Assembly: GCA_015680685.1 (NCBI GenBank)
Contig: MNCI01033312.1
Span: forward strand, 16,439-78,405
Reading direction: 5' to 3'
Source of the DNA: Gnetum montanum
Lineage: Eukaryota > Streptophyta > Gnetopsida > Gnetales > Gnetaceae
DNA: 61,967 nucleotides
The notes beneath the pieces are model-generated. The model did not search any database. It was given only the letters and a program-made list of their open reading frames with translations, and had not been told where the DNA came from. Made by a program: the position numbers and the translations under genes. Positions 11,600-24,349 of this stretch are shown here, one piece after another. Within the stretch, counting starts at the first letter, position 1, and the number at the start of each line of letters is the position of its first letter.

Positions 11600-12255
11600 A
11601 AAGATATAATTACATCAACTACTATTACTCCACTTCCAAAGAATTAGATAGAAGGCCTGTTTTTAGCAAGGAAAGTTTTTTCTCAAGAGCTTTGGATCAC
11701 CCAACATGGATCAAGGATGAGGCATGGACTTTCCTATCTTTAAATGATCTTCTCTATGTGAACTTTTCATCAAGGAGTGGTATTCGTATTAAGTTAAGTT
11801 CTTACTTTAAATCCTTGAAAAGTATTTTCTTGCTTGTCATCCCCATGCTTATTTTCATCTTCTCCATGCCTCTAGCTACATTGAAGTTGCCTATGATGAT
11901 GATCTCCCCTCATGTCTAATCCATGAGAAGACTTGTTCATAGAAGCTACCTCTACCCACCTCCATCTATAGGATATGGACAATAATCAAACTAATATTTT
12001 GTCATTGATAAACTATGAATCTAGATCCTTGAATAATTTTTTCCATTTGTGGCATCACCATGCTTGTACAACCTTCATCTTGGGGAGTCTTCGCTAACTC
12101 TTATTTGATACTTTCTTTAATATACATAGTCTTTCATGTTGTTCCTTATAGGCACATAATATTAACTATTACTCTTTCTACAAAATTTAGAACCTCTCTA
12201 AGACATGCTAAGTTTTTAAGTTCCCCCATATTCTAAGAAGTAATAATCATTTACT
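11600..12255 (-). pseudogene. LINE apurinic-type endonuclease domain remnant
   Basis: Starting with ATG at 12255-12253, the minus strand reads MITTSWNMGELKNL, the degenerate form of the MxxxSWNxRGLN start of plant L1 endonucleases. It continues with VNIMCL.GTT (the LQET box). At about 11870-11910 EIIIIGNFNVARGMEKM corresponds to the GDFN box, with Asp changed to Asn. It is interrupted by stops. The domain would nick target DNA to prime reverse transcription. Confidence 0.75.
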
Positions 12256-13350
12256 TCTTTTGCATGATTCCTACATCTTTGATATGCTTGATCCTACTAG
12301 CATAACCTAGGTTTCGAATACTATATCTTTCTCCATTTTTCTCCATTGTAATTTCACCTTTAGAAGATAGTCCACTAGGTTCTTTTGCAACTAGTTCAAG
12401 ATATTTACATCCCATGGTTGTTCTATCCTGATGCTTTTGTCCTTTCTCTTTGTCACCTCTTAGGTCATATCCCTTAACCTTTTTCATAATGGATCCCCAG
12501 TGTCCACCTACAAGAAATTGCTCCACTTCCCCTCTCCTACTATTTGTCGTTATCATAAGGGGTTATGGGGCAACTTCATCTAGTCTTGTTTATTTTTCAT
12601 AGATGAGATTTTAGTGGTAGCATTCGAGAGTCCCCCCTCATAGATGTGTTAGGTATGGGGTTCCTTAATGGACTTTCCATGTTTTCTTAATAGGTGATGT
12701 TTTGCATGGTCATTTTCTACTTCTTATTTCTAGTATTGTCTCCTATGATGCTTGCTGATCTAGGAATTATCATCCTATATGTCCTAGTTTCATGTAGTTC
12801 CTACATTAGGAAGGTTCTTGTAAACCACCATTTGCTTCAAGCTTTTATGAGTGACCCCCAACCATATGTGTAACTATAGCTTGGTATCCATGAATATGCA
12901 CATATAAAGTTAAACATCAATAAGGAATGACTTCATGATTATGGGATTATCCAAATTAATCAGTTAACTAAATAATTTCGTAGTAAACAAGAAGACTTCC
13001 CCATCTTGTAGTTCTATTGGAAACCCTAGAGGATGGATCTAGACTACAAAATATCAGAATGTGTAGTGTTACTCATTTTTTATAATGACATTTTAGGCAT
13101 TCAATTTTCAAGAAATAGTAGTTTTTTTTCAAACAATCATGTCCCCTCATCCAAGACCATGTTCATAGCCTACTTTGTATCAAAAGAAAATAGTGTGCTA
13201 TTGTCTTTGATTAGCATTATGTTGAGGGTGTACTGGGGTCATAGCTTTCATAATACGATCTAGCAAGAAATCTAACTTAATAAAAAGTCAATTAAGATAT
13301 GTGCATACTTGTAGGCCTATCTTTGGATGGTTTACTCTAGGATGAAGATG
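12256..13350 (-). pseudogene. possible LINE ORF1 remnant
   Basis: Upstream of the endonuclease, minus-strand frames include an open stretch at 12556-12251 (101 codons, basic, no clear motif). Around 12820-13020 there is GFPIELQDGEVF and VVYKNLPNVG, reminiscent of the ORF1 segment that ends in a YENLPxxCxxC knuckle, but the cysteines are absent. Assigned mainly by position. Confidence 0.35.
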
Positions 13351-14740
13351 TGTAATGTGTCATCCTACTTTGTTGCCTCTAGATCTATGCCTACCTATTA
13401 CACTACTTCTTCCATGAGATTGTATTTCTAACTACTCTATATGACTAAGTTTATTATGATAACTTCTACAAATGATCTTTTAAATATGTTCATTACACTA
13501 GATCCTCTAATCTTAAAGCTTTGCACCTACATTTTTCTTATTTTTCACCCTCTAATTTGTATCTTTCAAGCCATCTTTCTTCTTCTTGCCTCCTCTTATA
13601 TGCCATCTAGCCCCTATGTTGTTTCCAAGTTTTCTTACTTTTCCCAAGTTTCTTGATTCACCTTCATCATACTCATGCTCTTGCAAAGTTACAAAGCTCT
13701 TATATCCACTCAAAGAGATAGCAATTAGATTTTTTTTACTTTTTTCATATTTTTATAAATATTTTTTAAACATAATCATATATTACATGTTTTGATTATT
13801 AGAAATTGATGAGCAATGAGTATGCTCAAAGCTTAACTATATAGTTCACAATTATTGTGATAGATCATGTTGTAATCCATGGATGGACTAAAAATAGCAT
13901 TTAGTTTCATAGTATGATCATAGATTATTGTCTTTCCAACTAGACTTGTAGTGGCCTATTAACTAATATAGTTAATTCTAGTTAACACATATGATAAATT
14001 AACACTATGTCTCTATGACTCTATTTCTATACAAAAATAATGAAATTAAACCTGAATATTTGATTAATAAATAATTGGAAAATAAATCAAAGAATGACTT
14101 CAGATTTTGACCTAGGAGGTAGTGATGACAAGTAGTAGGATTCTCAACATGAAACCCTTATTAAGGTGGAGTTTCTAGAGCCTTCTCTAATGATGTCAAA
14201 AGGGATCAATGATGGGATTGAAGATGGTGTAGAAGATTAGTGAAATGGAGAAATTCCTAGTTGTGCAATAATGGAAATATAGGTTTTTCTGATGGACACA
14301 TTCAACAAGTGTATGCCATTGATGAAAGAATTGTAGGTTTGGAAAACAAGGACTTAGCTTGACATCCTAGTCTAGATGAGTATCCTTTGTGCTAATGATC
14401 GTATTTTTATTTTTAGCAATGATCATGATATGATTTCCATTGATTCTTTTCTTTTTTAATAGACTGGGTGACTCATCATGTAGGTGAAGAAATGGATGCT
14501 AGGATATCTACCTTAATAAAAGGACATGATTTAGTGCATTTAAAAAAAGTGATGGCTGTAGTTTGGCTAAGGGGTCTAAGTCTTTCAATTGGATTTTGGA
14601 CTAAGAGATTTTTACATATATTCACTAGAATTTTTGCGAAGGTCTTGAAGATTGACTACTAAATAATAAAGAGATATGCTGGTTGTCCAAATTTGTGTTC
14701 TAATGTTAAAGGGCATAGAATTTATTCTTCAAATCATCCT
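13351..14740. other. no recognisable gene
   Basis: AT-rich. The only notable open frame is 14468-14662 (+, 64 codons), which I cannot relate to any family. The chromovirus integrase should lie here but is not visible. Confidence 0.4.
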
Positions 14741-15870
14741 TTGAGAACTACCTAGATGTTTCTTCTAGCTCCTATTTAGCAATAATTATCCCAATGTATT
14801 TGGAATTTAGAAATTGAAGTTCTTTGTGAACCATAATCAAATTGAACTCTTTGGGAAACAAGTAATGCCTCTAATCAAAAAGAAAGAAATAGGTATACCT
14901 TCTTGTCAAAGTACCCCACAAATGATAAGTCCACTTGCATCCACCTCCACTTGAAAATTCTTTTGGAAATTAGAAATTGCAAGGACCAATTCACTAGTAT
15001 TTTTTGCATTTATCAAGTGAAAGCTCCTTTGGGTTTCATTACCTCACCTAAAATAGTTATTTTTCTTTAATAAAGAAAACATAAGCTAAGGAATATAACT
15101 ACATTTTTCATGAACCTTTAATAAAAGCATGCTAAATTGAGGAATGATCTTACCTTTCCTACATTCTTAGGAGTTGACCAATCTCTAATAGGTCCCATCT
15201 TGGTAGCTTCCATCTAATTTTTCTTAGAAACCATATGTTCCAAGTATGTGATTTTCCTATTGAAGAAATGGTTTTTCTTCATATTGATCACTAATTATCC
15301 CTCCAATTTCAAACATACTCTCCTCAAGTGATCCAGATGTTCCTCCTCATTAAATTTATACACCAAAATATCATCAAAGAAGATAATGCAATACTTATCA
15401 ATTAATTTTTTGAGTACATCATGCATCAACCTCTTGAATGTAGCAAGTACATTTTTTACCCAAAATAGCATCATCAATTGCTTAAATAATTCATCTAGTG
15501 TTTTGAAAAGTACTTTTCATTCAACACCAACATTAATTTAAATTTGATGGTAACTACTCTTCAAATCAATTTTGCTAAAAATCTCCACATTTCTAAAGAC
15601 ATCAATGATATCACCTATCCTTGGAATAGGAAACTTGTAGCTCAGTATTATCATATTCATGATTCTAAAATCAATGCATATTCTTTATTCATCACTATTC
15701 TTCTTTAGCATAAGCACTATTGGAATTACACAATGTGAAATGGATTTCATTATAAAACCATTTCCAAGTAATTCCTCTACTTTCCATTGCAATTCTACTC
15801 ATTTATTTAGTGCTATAAAATATGCCCTTTCATTTGGAATGATAGAACTAGGGATAAAGTTAATTTAAGG
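14741..15870 (-). pseudogene. chromovirus reverse transcriptase and partial RNase H
   Basis: The clearest part is 15477-15295: NVLATFKRLMHDVLKKLIDK, IIFFDDILVYKFNEEEHLDHL, the Ty3/gypsy chromovirus RT palm with FFDD in place of YVDD. Before it (15480-15700) come FPIPRIGDIIDVF and FSKIDLKSSYHQI. After it come a connection segment (IGPIRDWSTPKNVGKVRSFL) and RNase H fragments ending in VHKELQFLNSKY near 14770-14800. Several stops and frameshifts. Integrase is missing beyond 14741. Confidence 0.85.
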
Positions 15871-16129
15871 TTGTACATTCCTCATTGGTGGAAATCCATC
15901 TAATTTTCCCTTAAGAACCTTGGAAAATTGCTTCTTCAAACCTAGCATATGTATTGGAAGTTCTACATACTTATCATTATGGTTAGAAATAACTATTGAT
16001 ACAATAATAAAACCAAAACTAGTTTCATTATGTTCCTTAATATATTCCCTTTCGTCTAGAAGGATTATGAAACAATTAAATGAGCTTTACTATCTCACTT
16101 GTTTCATCATCATAGGAATCAACTCATGG

Positions 16130-16490
16130 ATTTCATTAGATCTAGCTACATTCTATACATTTCTTGCTTCATAAAACTAAGTACCATTATTAAATTTCCA
16201 AGGTCTATCAAGAATTACATCAACACAATCAATTGGGAGCATATCACATCTCACCAAATCATGAAAACTCCCAATTTTCAATTTTAAAAAACATTTCTCC
16301 TCACCTATAGAGAGTAATCCCTTGATAATCAATGTATTTTGTAGGGTCTTTAATAAGGATTAGTTATCAAACCCAATCTAGAAACTATTCTAGATGAAAT
16401 AACATTTTCTTGGGCTTCTTCATCAATCAAAATATGAATTCATTCCTCACTAAGTAAACATCTAGCCCAAATATGAAACAAAAATTTTCA
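16130..16490 (-). pseudogene. chromovirus retropepsin (protease) remnant
   Basis: Minus-strand text reads ILIDEEAQENVISSRIVSRL, GLITNPYxRPYKI, LKIGSFHDLVRCDMLPIDC and VDVILDRPWKFNNG, the chromovirus protease pattern from the catalytic Asp box to the LGRPWQ box. The usual D-S/T-G-A active site is DEEA here. It lies between gag (right) and RT (left), as expected. Confidence 0.75.
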
Positions 16491-16599
16491 ATCATGAGGA
16501 TCTCCTTTATTTACATTTCCTATGAATGCATATAAATTTAATTCAAAAACTTCCTCAATCTTAAGAGCATTTAGATTACCTCTCTAAAGAGCTTGATCG

Positions 16600-17790
16600 G
16601 ATTTCTCCTCTACTTTGATGGTTTTCACATCCTTACCCTTGGCTATCTTGTGAAGTTAACATTCCCATTTCTTGTGTCTCCATTATCCATAATCAAAGCA
16701 TTGAATCCTTGATGAGCTACGACTTTGACTCTTGTATCTCTTACCTTGGTCCTTCTTGGCTTTTTCCTTCTCATCATCCTTTCCTACCTCTTATCATGGA
16801 TATCATCTTTATCTTTATATTTGAACTTATATCTCTTCTCAAATTTTGATCCCTTATTATTTTCCTTGGAAGCTTTTTTATTCATGTTCCTATATCCGCA
16901 TAGTTTCTTTTCTTTCTTGAGTGCCAAATCATAAGCTTCATCAAGAGTTTGTGGCTAATAAAATGAAAAATCCTATTGATAAGTCATTTTATGACCTCCT
17001 AAAAGGATTAAAGATGACTCATAATCCTTCTAGTTCACCTTATCTTGATGGAATAGTTCACAAAATTTGATGTAAATTTCCTTGATGTCTTTGTCACCTT
17101 GTCCTAGAAATTTCAACTTCATGATTACCTCTTGCCTATAACAAGGCTATTTATAATTTCTCAACCAATATCTCATTAGGTTCCAATCCCATATAGGTTG
17201 TCCATTTTGTCTTTCATAATCTTAGGATTCCTTTTTCAATTAAATATAAGCCATACCTTCTAATTTGGATTTAATAATAGGTACCCTTAATTGATTTGGT
17301 ACCTCTTTGGACTCAAAGTGATTTTCAAGTACCTTCAACTAACTTGAGAAATCATTGGTACCATCTACATTGTTGAAAGCATTTAATTATGCATATGAAA
17401 GTCTAGCCACATTTCTAAATTATATAGTAAGCCTTGTTTCATGTTCCTCATCCAACTTGCCATAAGAAGAAGTGGTGGCAATTGATGGAACTCTTAGAAC
17501 TCTGACATAAGGAAGTGGACCATTGGAATTTTTGACTGATGAGTTCCAATACTCCCATAGCTAGATTATCTTTTCTCATCATACACTCCATCAATTTAAG
17601 AAAATTCATCATCATCATTCAAACATGAATGCCTGTCATCTCTACAAGTCAAAATATGACTAGAACCTACATGCCTATCTACCTTGGTACTAATCTCATG
17701 CAATTAAGTAACCATTAGTTGAAAGGTGGAGTTCATGCTCTACATGTTCTTATTTATGGATTGAACTTCTTTCTTCTTAGGTATGATCTA
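16600..17790 (-). pseudogene. chromovirus gag with damaged zinc knuckle
   Basis: The N-terminal part (17790-17640) reads IIPKKKEVQSINKNM and a short coiled coil. The capsid-like core (about 17390-16930) includes FRNVARLSYA, LNAFNNVDGTNDFSS, WDWNLMRYWL, EIYIKFCELFH and QTLDEAYDLALK. A Lys-rich linker follows, then CFDYGxWRHKKWEC (about 16645-16690). This is a CCHC knuckle whose second Cys is Tyr. Stops occur throughout. Confidence 0.75.
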
Positions 17791-17839
17791 AAATTAATAA
17801 AAATACATAAACCAATTACCCAAGAAATGATCAATCAAA

Positions 17840-18800
17840 TCACTTCAATACTAGGAGCAAGTTCACTCCTATTATTTTAACCTTCAATTTTCACTAAATG
17901 CAAATATTATAAAAAATACTCAATATGATAGAAAATAAGAAAAATATATATCTTAATTATTATAAGAAGATTATAATCTAGGTTAGACAATACACAACAT
18001 GAAATGACTCATAAACACTCAATGATGCTATAGAGCAAGGGGATCTATAACCATACAATGATTATCCTCAGTGAAAGGTACAATGGAAAGAGAATTGCTT
18101 CGACAAATTAGGACTGAGATCTCAATACACAAGAAAGAACATAAGAACATACAAGTCAAACACATATATAATTAACCTAGAACTACCACCATAATCATGC
18201 ACTCATACAATGTGTTCTTATGAAATCTCTTTCCTAACTTATCAACTCTCATCATCATCCTACCAAACATGAAACAACATCAATATTTATTGAAAAATCA
18301 AGATAAAAAGCCTAGAAACCTTTACCAAAGATCAACTTGAATATCCCCAACTATTTCTATCTTTTTTCATATTTTCCTAGGTATTTCCCAATTTGGAATA
18401 ATCAATTTTAAAGTTTCCTCAATCATAAGGGTCATCTCTAGGCTTTTCCAGATGTCTCTAGAAAAATATCAACATTTGAGTAAGTCATCTCCTAGGAATG
18501 AGAGACATCTCCATTAGGTGTGAGATGTCTCCTATTGATGTGAGACATCTCACCCTATATGTCTCCTCAACTATGAGACATCCCAGCTAAGATGACACCA
18601 AAAAAATAAATAAGACATCTCCTCAAAAATTGAGACATCTACACCACATATGAGACATCTTTTGTGAAGACTCATCTCTCATCCTAGATGCTTCCTTGAC
18701 TTCCAATATGTTTCCACAAAGTTAAAAAGATGCAAAAATCATCTGTAGGAAGAAGAAAATGGAATTGGAAGAGGTGTTCATCCATGATAATTTTTCTTCA
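17840..18800 (-). repeat. LTR-like segment with AGATGTCT palindrome array (right)
   Basis: Between 18430 and 18672 lie about a dozen copies of AGATGTCT/AGACATCT or one-base variants, in both orientations. On the minus strand TAGTATTGAAGTG (+ 17841-17853) resembles a decayed tRNA-Met primer site TGGTATCAGAGC, which would put the LTR edge near 17854. This is weak but consistent with gag starting at about 17790. Confidence 0.45.
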
Positions 18801-20048
18801 TTTTCATATACATGTTCAAGATTTAAATAGGTTTTAATGTTCATTTTTACAAGTTTGATGTAAAATCTTACTTCTATTAATGCATGAGCTTGTTCCATTC
18901 TATTTCAACATGTGTAAATTATTATCTCATGTTTAATTTTAGTTTCTTAATCTATGGAATTTTATTTGAGTGAGAATGAAGAGGTTTGGTTATGTTTATA
19001 TGCTTTTGTGCATGTAGCACAAATCTAAAGAATTGAAAACATATTTGATGTTTTTCTTATAATTCAATGATTATTATGTTTTTCTTATAATTGACATAAT
19101 CTACCTAGTGAAAGTTTCAATCCTTAGAATAATGAGAAAACCACTAAAAACATGAACCATTATGGAACTTGTAGAAGAGAAATAAAAAACTTGATCTTTT
19201 AGAAATACAAAATAGTTTTTGTAGCATAGGCATAATATGGAATGCAAGCATATTATAACAAATTTCTAGAAGATCATGATAATGTAACATAAAGATTAGT
19301 ATTAGATACATTTTAGATTACAAAAAATAATTAGAATTAAGTAATGTCCAAGTCATTAAATCATCTAAAAATTCTTAGAAATACATCATCAAACATTAAT
19401 GATAGAAATAACCATCAAAAGAGACTTGCCTTAAAATATTTATAGCTCATGATGGATGTAATACTAGGAAGGATACTAGTACTTCTTAGTATAATTTAGA
19501 ACTAGCAAGCATAATATTTATCAACTAGAGAAGCACCATGCCTATACTAAATTAATAATTGCATTGATAATTAGGTAGAAAAGCACCAACATTGGGTTTT
19601 CATGTTTAGAAGACTAGTAATCTTTTATGACTATCATATGATGTTTATAACTAGGAGGAAGCTATCTTGAAATATAATCTATTAGTTGAATGATTTAATT
19701 AGTTGAATACTAGGCTTGGTATGGGGTGAAGCTATAGCCAAGCTAGAGAGAAAATATGAGAAAGGAAACATGAGGCATAACATTTGAAAATAGCCATGAT
19801 TGAAAAAGAGACCTAAGGTATAAAATTCAAGACTAGTTTTATATTCTTTTAGGATATTACTATTTCTTTAGTAATCTTATTATTTGGCTTGATAACCTAT
19901 GAATAGTCATTGAATGATATTCAATCATAATAACTTGATAAACTTAAGTATGACATTAAAAACTATGAAATAATCATATTTAATAAATTATATGTTCCTA
20001 ACCCATGTGGTTGCAACTTTTACCCCATCTCATTCATGCTTACATAAT
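18801..20048. other. AT-rich, no gene; 17-bp direct repeat
   Basis: No coding potential is recognisable. ATGTTTTTCTTATAATT occurs at 19048-19064 and 19076-19092 (offset 28 bp). The right edge is the left flank of the Athila-like LTR. Confidence 0.6.
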
Positions 20049-20894
20049 TGATGAATCATGTTTTGACATGCTCTGATATCAAAGCCTCGATATTGGATAC
20101 CCAATGTTAGAGCCTATGGCATGATGTCAAATATCCAATATCATAAGGTATATGCTAGCCTATAAATATAGTGCTTGGGCTCATAATTTTCAGATAGTTT
20201 TTCATATTTTTGTCATAGATAGTGAAGCTCTTACAGTTTTTTTTCTCCAAGGAATATTTTTTGAGTGCCCACAATAGGAGTCTGAGAGTGTATGGATCTT
20301 TGTTTGAACATTGATGTACTTGAGCACAACACTATGATAGGAATAAAAATGAACTCTTTTGATAATCCTTGTAGCACTACGAATAGATTAATGTTTCCTT
20401 GATGCATTTAATATTCATGCACTTCACTTTAATGCACTTTAATTAAGCAATTAATTTCTAGTTGTTAATGGACACAAGCACAACCACCTTGAACATATGT
20501 GTAGCACTTGATAACCTAGAAATGCTTAATGTTTGGTAGCCTAATAGTGCTATACATGTTCAGGATGTGTCTACAAAGTGGGAATGGGTATTGTATTAGG
20601 CTAGCTAGGTAGTAGATGAATTAGATCTTAAATTACTCTACCTTTCATTCTTGTTCTAGGTGATTAAACTTATAAAATATAAAATGATAAAAATAATATA
20701 CCTTGGTTACAATTAATCATATACTTTTACCTCACAAGTGGAACTGAGAAGACAAAAATCATTCTCAACATCCATTTCACTTCCTAGAGAATTAGTGCAC
20801 TGGAGAACTAGAGGTCGACGAAATTTGACTAGATTATGTGTAAATGCCTTAGTGATTCATATGGTTGGGCATAGGGGTACCTCATCGCTCATCA
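20049..20894 (+). repeat. 5' LTR of Athila-like copy 1
   Basis: Starts TGATGAATCA and ends GCTCATCA, so the termini are short inverted repeats (TGATGA/TCATCA). It matches the LTRs at 34170-35035 and 58824-59643. TATAAATA at 20161-20168 is the likely core promoter. Upstream (20085-20150) lie short ATATCCAATATC-type dyads that correspond to those in the other copies. Length 846 bp. Confidence 0.85.
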
Positions 20895-20895
20895 T

Positions 20896-20913
20896 TGGTG
20901 CCATTGCTAGGGA
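20896..20913 (+). other. primer-binding site, tRNA-Asp type
   Basis: TGGTGCCATTGCTAGGGA, one base after the LTR, closely resembles the TGGCGCCGTTGCCGGGGA primer site typical of Athila elements. The differences are transitions. Confidence 0.8.
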
Positions 20914-21055
20914 CTTTGTTAGTTTTTTCATGAGCTATATAGGATTTAGTGAAAATTATTTAAATCATTGGAATGAACCTTAGATTCATATCACATCTTA
21001 AGATTACTACAACAATATTTAGAAGCATACTACGATTTTTATTTCTTAACATAAA

Positions 21056-22915
21056 ATGTCTTATTCTCATAGGAGCAATTCTCTACCTAAATCTAACAAA
21101 GTACATCCACTGGTGCCTCAACAATACCAAGTGGTATATGCTCATCTTGATGAGTATGTACCAAACTTCACCTTTATCCTACACCAAGATGAGCAGCTGT
21201 GGTGGCATAACATGGAGGGAAACATTGTACTACCACCCAATCGATTCATTCCTGTAATGCTCCAACAAATGCTTATACGATGGGGTCTTCAAGGACTTCA
21301 TGCTGAGTACGTGGTGCAGGATAGTGATGCCAGAGATTATCATCCCATTGAGGCATAGAATCTTAGGGATGACTAGTTAGAAGAATATCATGAATTTGTA
21401 AAGGAAAAAGGATTTAATGATTCCCCATTCCTGCTGAACCAACAAGATGGTGGAGAGACCTTCTTTGTGGGTTTTCCATTTAGTGAAATCTTTCTTTTTG
21501 ACTTTAGTGAAAGAGGTTAAAACCAGAACCTATAGTCTACAATTCATAATCTCAGTTCTAGCAAGAATGAATCTCATGACAAAGAAGGATCCAAAGGGGC
21601 AAGTCAAGGTAGGGATGCAGATAGAAAACAAGATTGTGATTATGGTCATGATCATCAAAGAGGTGAAAGTAGGAACTGTGATGATGCTAGTCCTCCTTAA
21701 TCTTCACCTTCATCATCATCGTCGCCTTCTTTTGGTTCTGATCATAATCGTAGAGGGTGCAACTATGATGGAGGTAATTAACAGGATGCAAATGATCAGA
21801 GGGACCATTGGGCAAGGCAAGACCAAGGGAATGGGCATTTAAGAAAGACATAATTCCATGAATGAAGGGCTAGTAAAGGGCATCATAGGCACCAAAATCA
21901 AGGCCTCGATGAGCCTTTTCTTGCTACCTGGAGTATGCTAAACGTTGTAGAGGTAGTACAAATTTCAACAAGGCATGTAAAGGATAGTTGATTTAAGAGG
22001 CTAGACATGGAAAATATCCCTCAGTTTGAAGGGGGGATATAAATCAAATTTGCATAACCATCTCCAAGCTTTTCAAGATGCATGTGCCTTGTAAAATATA
22101 GAGAATGAGTGGCAAAAGCTTAAGTTTTTCCCAAGGAAACTCATTAAAAGAAGTAGAAAACTGGTATTAGTCATTAGAATTAGAATCTATCAGATGATAA
22201 AGTACAATGATTGAATTGTTCAATGACAAATATCAAACATACTCCAAAGTGTCCAACCTGAGAAGGAAGATCCAAGGATGGAAATAAGAAACACATGAAA
22301 CCTTGGATGTCATCATCAGTCTATACTATTCCTTAATGCATAGATGTCTTGGCCATGGTTACTCTTAATTGGATAAACTTTGCCACATTGTAGATAGTCT
22401 TCAATCTGAAATAAAGAGAACCCTTGATATCTATGCTCAAGGGTGACTATCAGAATTAAGTGCCTATCAAATCCAAAGACTAATGGAGCAAGTAGCTAGA
22501 GATGAAGGTGAATTACAAAAAAAGAAAAAATGCAAAAGAGTATAATTATGATCCTTTCATTCGCAAGAGGGAGGTTTAATTTTGTAGTGAGGAAGAATCA
22601 ACACTTGATGAGGTGATGAACAGGAACGCCTTACCACTCCAAAAATTTTAATCCAAAATTATGACTAAGGTTGATCAGTTATGGGTCTCCACGAATAGAA
22701 GATTTCAAGATGTCCTAAAAATTGCTAAAGAATTCAAAGAACAAGGTAGTAATTATGAGAGTAGAAGGCACAAGGAAACTAATTGTGTTATTCAAAGAGA
22801 TAAGGGAAGGATTGTTGTAATAGAAGAAGTTACAGGAAGCAAGTCAGATGATGATGGTGGGTGTGACATCTGCCATTATGAACATCCTAAGGGATGTTGC
22901 CCCATAGTGTCATAG
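21056..22915 (+). pseudogene. Athila-like gag, copy 1
   Basis: It opens with ATG at 21056 and about 100 clean codons (NKVHPLVPQQYQVVYAHLDE, HQDEQLWWHNMEGNIVLPPN) up to 21358. A Ser/Asp-rich linker follows (KEGSKGASQGRDADRK, SPSSSSPSFGSDHN). A broken capsid core starts near 22000 (IPQFEGG) with FPRKLIK. The last open piece (22661-22915) contains CDICHYEHPKGCC, a C-x2-C-x3-H-x3-C knuckle. Copies 2 and 3 share the same order. It is cut by stops and frameshifts. Pro-rich text continues toward 23370. Confidence 0.8.
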
Positions 22916-23599
22916 TTACAGGAGTTTGGGATGTATGCTTTGAATCCATGACTTACAGAAAGGAAAACACCTAGAAGATTTCCTTATCCTCAAGGAAATT
23001 CTAGGTAATTCTACTAGAAACAATAGTATTATCCAAGTGGAACTCCTCTACAACCATATGATAAATATCAATAGTGGTAGCAACCATAGTCATGGGTGCT
23101 AGCACCACCAAGGTAGCAATACCCTTATAGACAACTTGATCCATATGGGTATTACGTTCAATAACCCTTGTCTCGACGTGACTCCACCAATCATGTTTTT
23201 ACTTTCCAATCTCATTACCATCCCTCTGATTATTATCAAACACATTCTTCACATGCAAGAAGAGATACCACCTCTTACCCTTATACTCCTATTCTTGCAC
23301 ATCTTCCTCCTCCCTTAGCACAACTACCACCTACTCCAGCTATGCAGGGTGAACTCCTAGCTCAACCATGACAACAAAATGCTACCAAGGCTATTAGTCT
23401 ACAACTAGTTCATCAATCGAGTGGTTCATATACTCAATCAAAGAAAATACCTTTTTTCTAACCATGCAATCTGCCTAAGCCCTCAATTACACTTGTAGTT
23501 GATAACTCTATTCCTTCATCTTCCTCTATATCAACTTCCTTTAAGTCCCCTTCAAAGAAAATACTACCCAATATTCATATTGTGAAGCTTACTCATGTT

Positions 23600-24000
23600 G
23601 TATCTAATTAGATTTGTATTTGAAACCTTCCCAAGAAATTAACTAATCCTAAAAGTCATCTTATTTATTTGCAAATTGCTAATGAACCATGCAAAGTTCT
23701 TCTCGATTTCAGTTCTAGTGTAAACCTAATCTCTCATAAGATGTATACTACATGGAATCTACCTCCTCTCAATAAGAACAATATCAAATTAGAATTAATA
23801 GACTAGTCCATCACTATTCCATTGGGACTAGTAGAAGAAATTATGAAAACTATTTATGGGTGATCTTACCCTACTAATTTCCACATGATCAAGGTGGAGA
23901 ACTACAAAGGGGACTTCCCAATCATCATGGGAAGGGCATGGATAAGCATTTTTGATGCAAGAATGGGCATCAAAGATCTTCCTTAGAAATATCCAAAGAA
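23600..24000 (+). pseudogene. Athila-like retropepsin, copy 1
   Basis: LIYLQIANEPCKVLLDFSSS with VNLIS at 23660-23735 is the active-site box (D-x-S/G-S). LELID, ITIPLGLVEEI and NYKGDFPIIMGRAWISIFDA (to about 23965) follow. The same residues recur in copy 2 (31305-31024). The protease would cleave the gag-pol product. Confidence 0.8.
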
Positions 24001-24349
24001 AATGCATTCAAAAAGATTGAGAAGAAGTGAGTTCCATGCATTGAATACAATGATACAAGGTGAAATTTTATGCAGAAACTCTGGGCTATGAAATAAGCAT
24101 CCACCTCTACATGTAAGTTGTATGCACCAAAAGCAAAAATTCAAAGGTGTTTGTATGCAACAGCCACAAAATAGGAGGGCACCTAATGGCTAACCACTAA
24201 TTTTGAGAGTAGCATAGTTTACATGGAACCAACAGAGAGCCTGACATATGTATATGTCGCAAGAATAAATGAAGTAGAGTAAGTTCATCACCAACTCTTT
24301 GATGATGTAAATGATAATACCTACTGTGGAGAGTTGGAAATTCTTGAAA

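Larger units (their letters stand above)
7889..13350 (-). mobile_element. L1-type LINE, decayed
   Basis: The minus-strand order is an ORF1-like remnant, endonuclease, RT, then a C-terminal zinc knuckle of the plant LINE type, as in L1 elements. On the plus strand, a TTTTTTTT run at 7891-7898 could be the reverse complement of its poly(A) tail. The 5' end is set only by the last recognisable ORF1-like residues. I found no target-site duplication. Confidence 0.6.
3641..18800 (-). mobile_element. old chromovirus-type Ty3/gypsy element with nested copia and LINE debris
   Basis: LTR-like segments at 3641-4560 and 17840-18800 share short blocks in the same order, including TGCACTCA near 3858 and 18199, GAAACC, an AGATGTCT array and AGAGGTGTTC near their ends. 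Gag, protease and RT-RNase H on the minus strand lie just inside the right segment, as expected if that is the 5' LTR. No integrase is visible; the space where it would be is filled by a LINE and a copia remnant. LTR divergence is high, so the pairing is an inference. Confidence 0.45.

Noticed and set aside
20074-20086. GCTCTGATATCA as a reverse tRNA-Met primer site
   Set aside because: It lies inside the Athila LTR and aligns to unrelated LTR sequence in the other copies.
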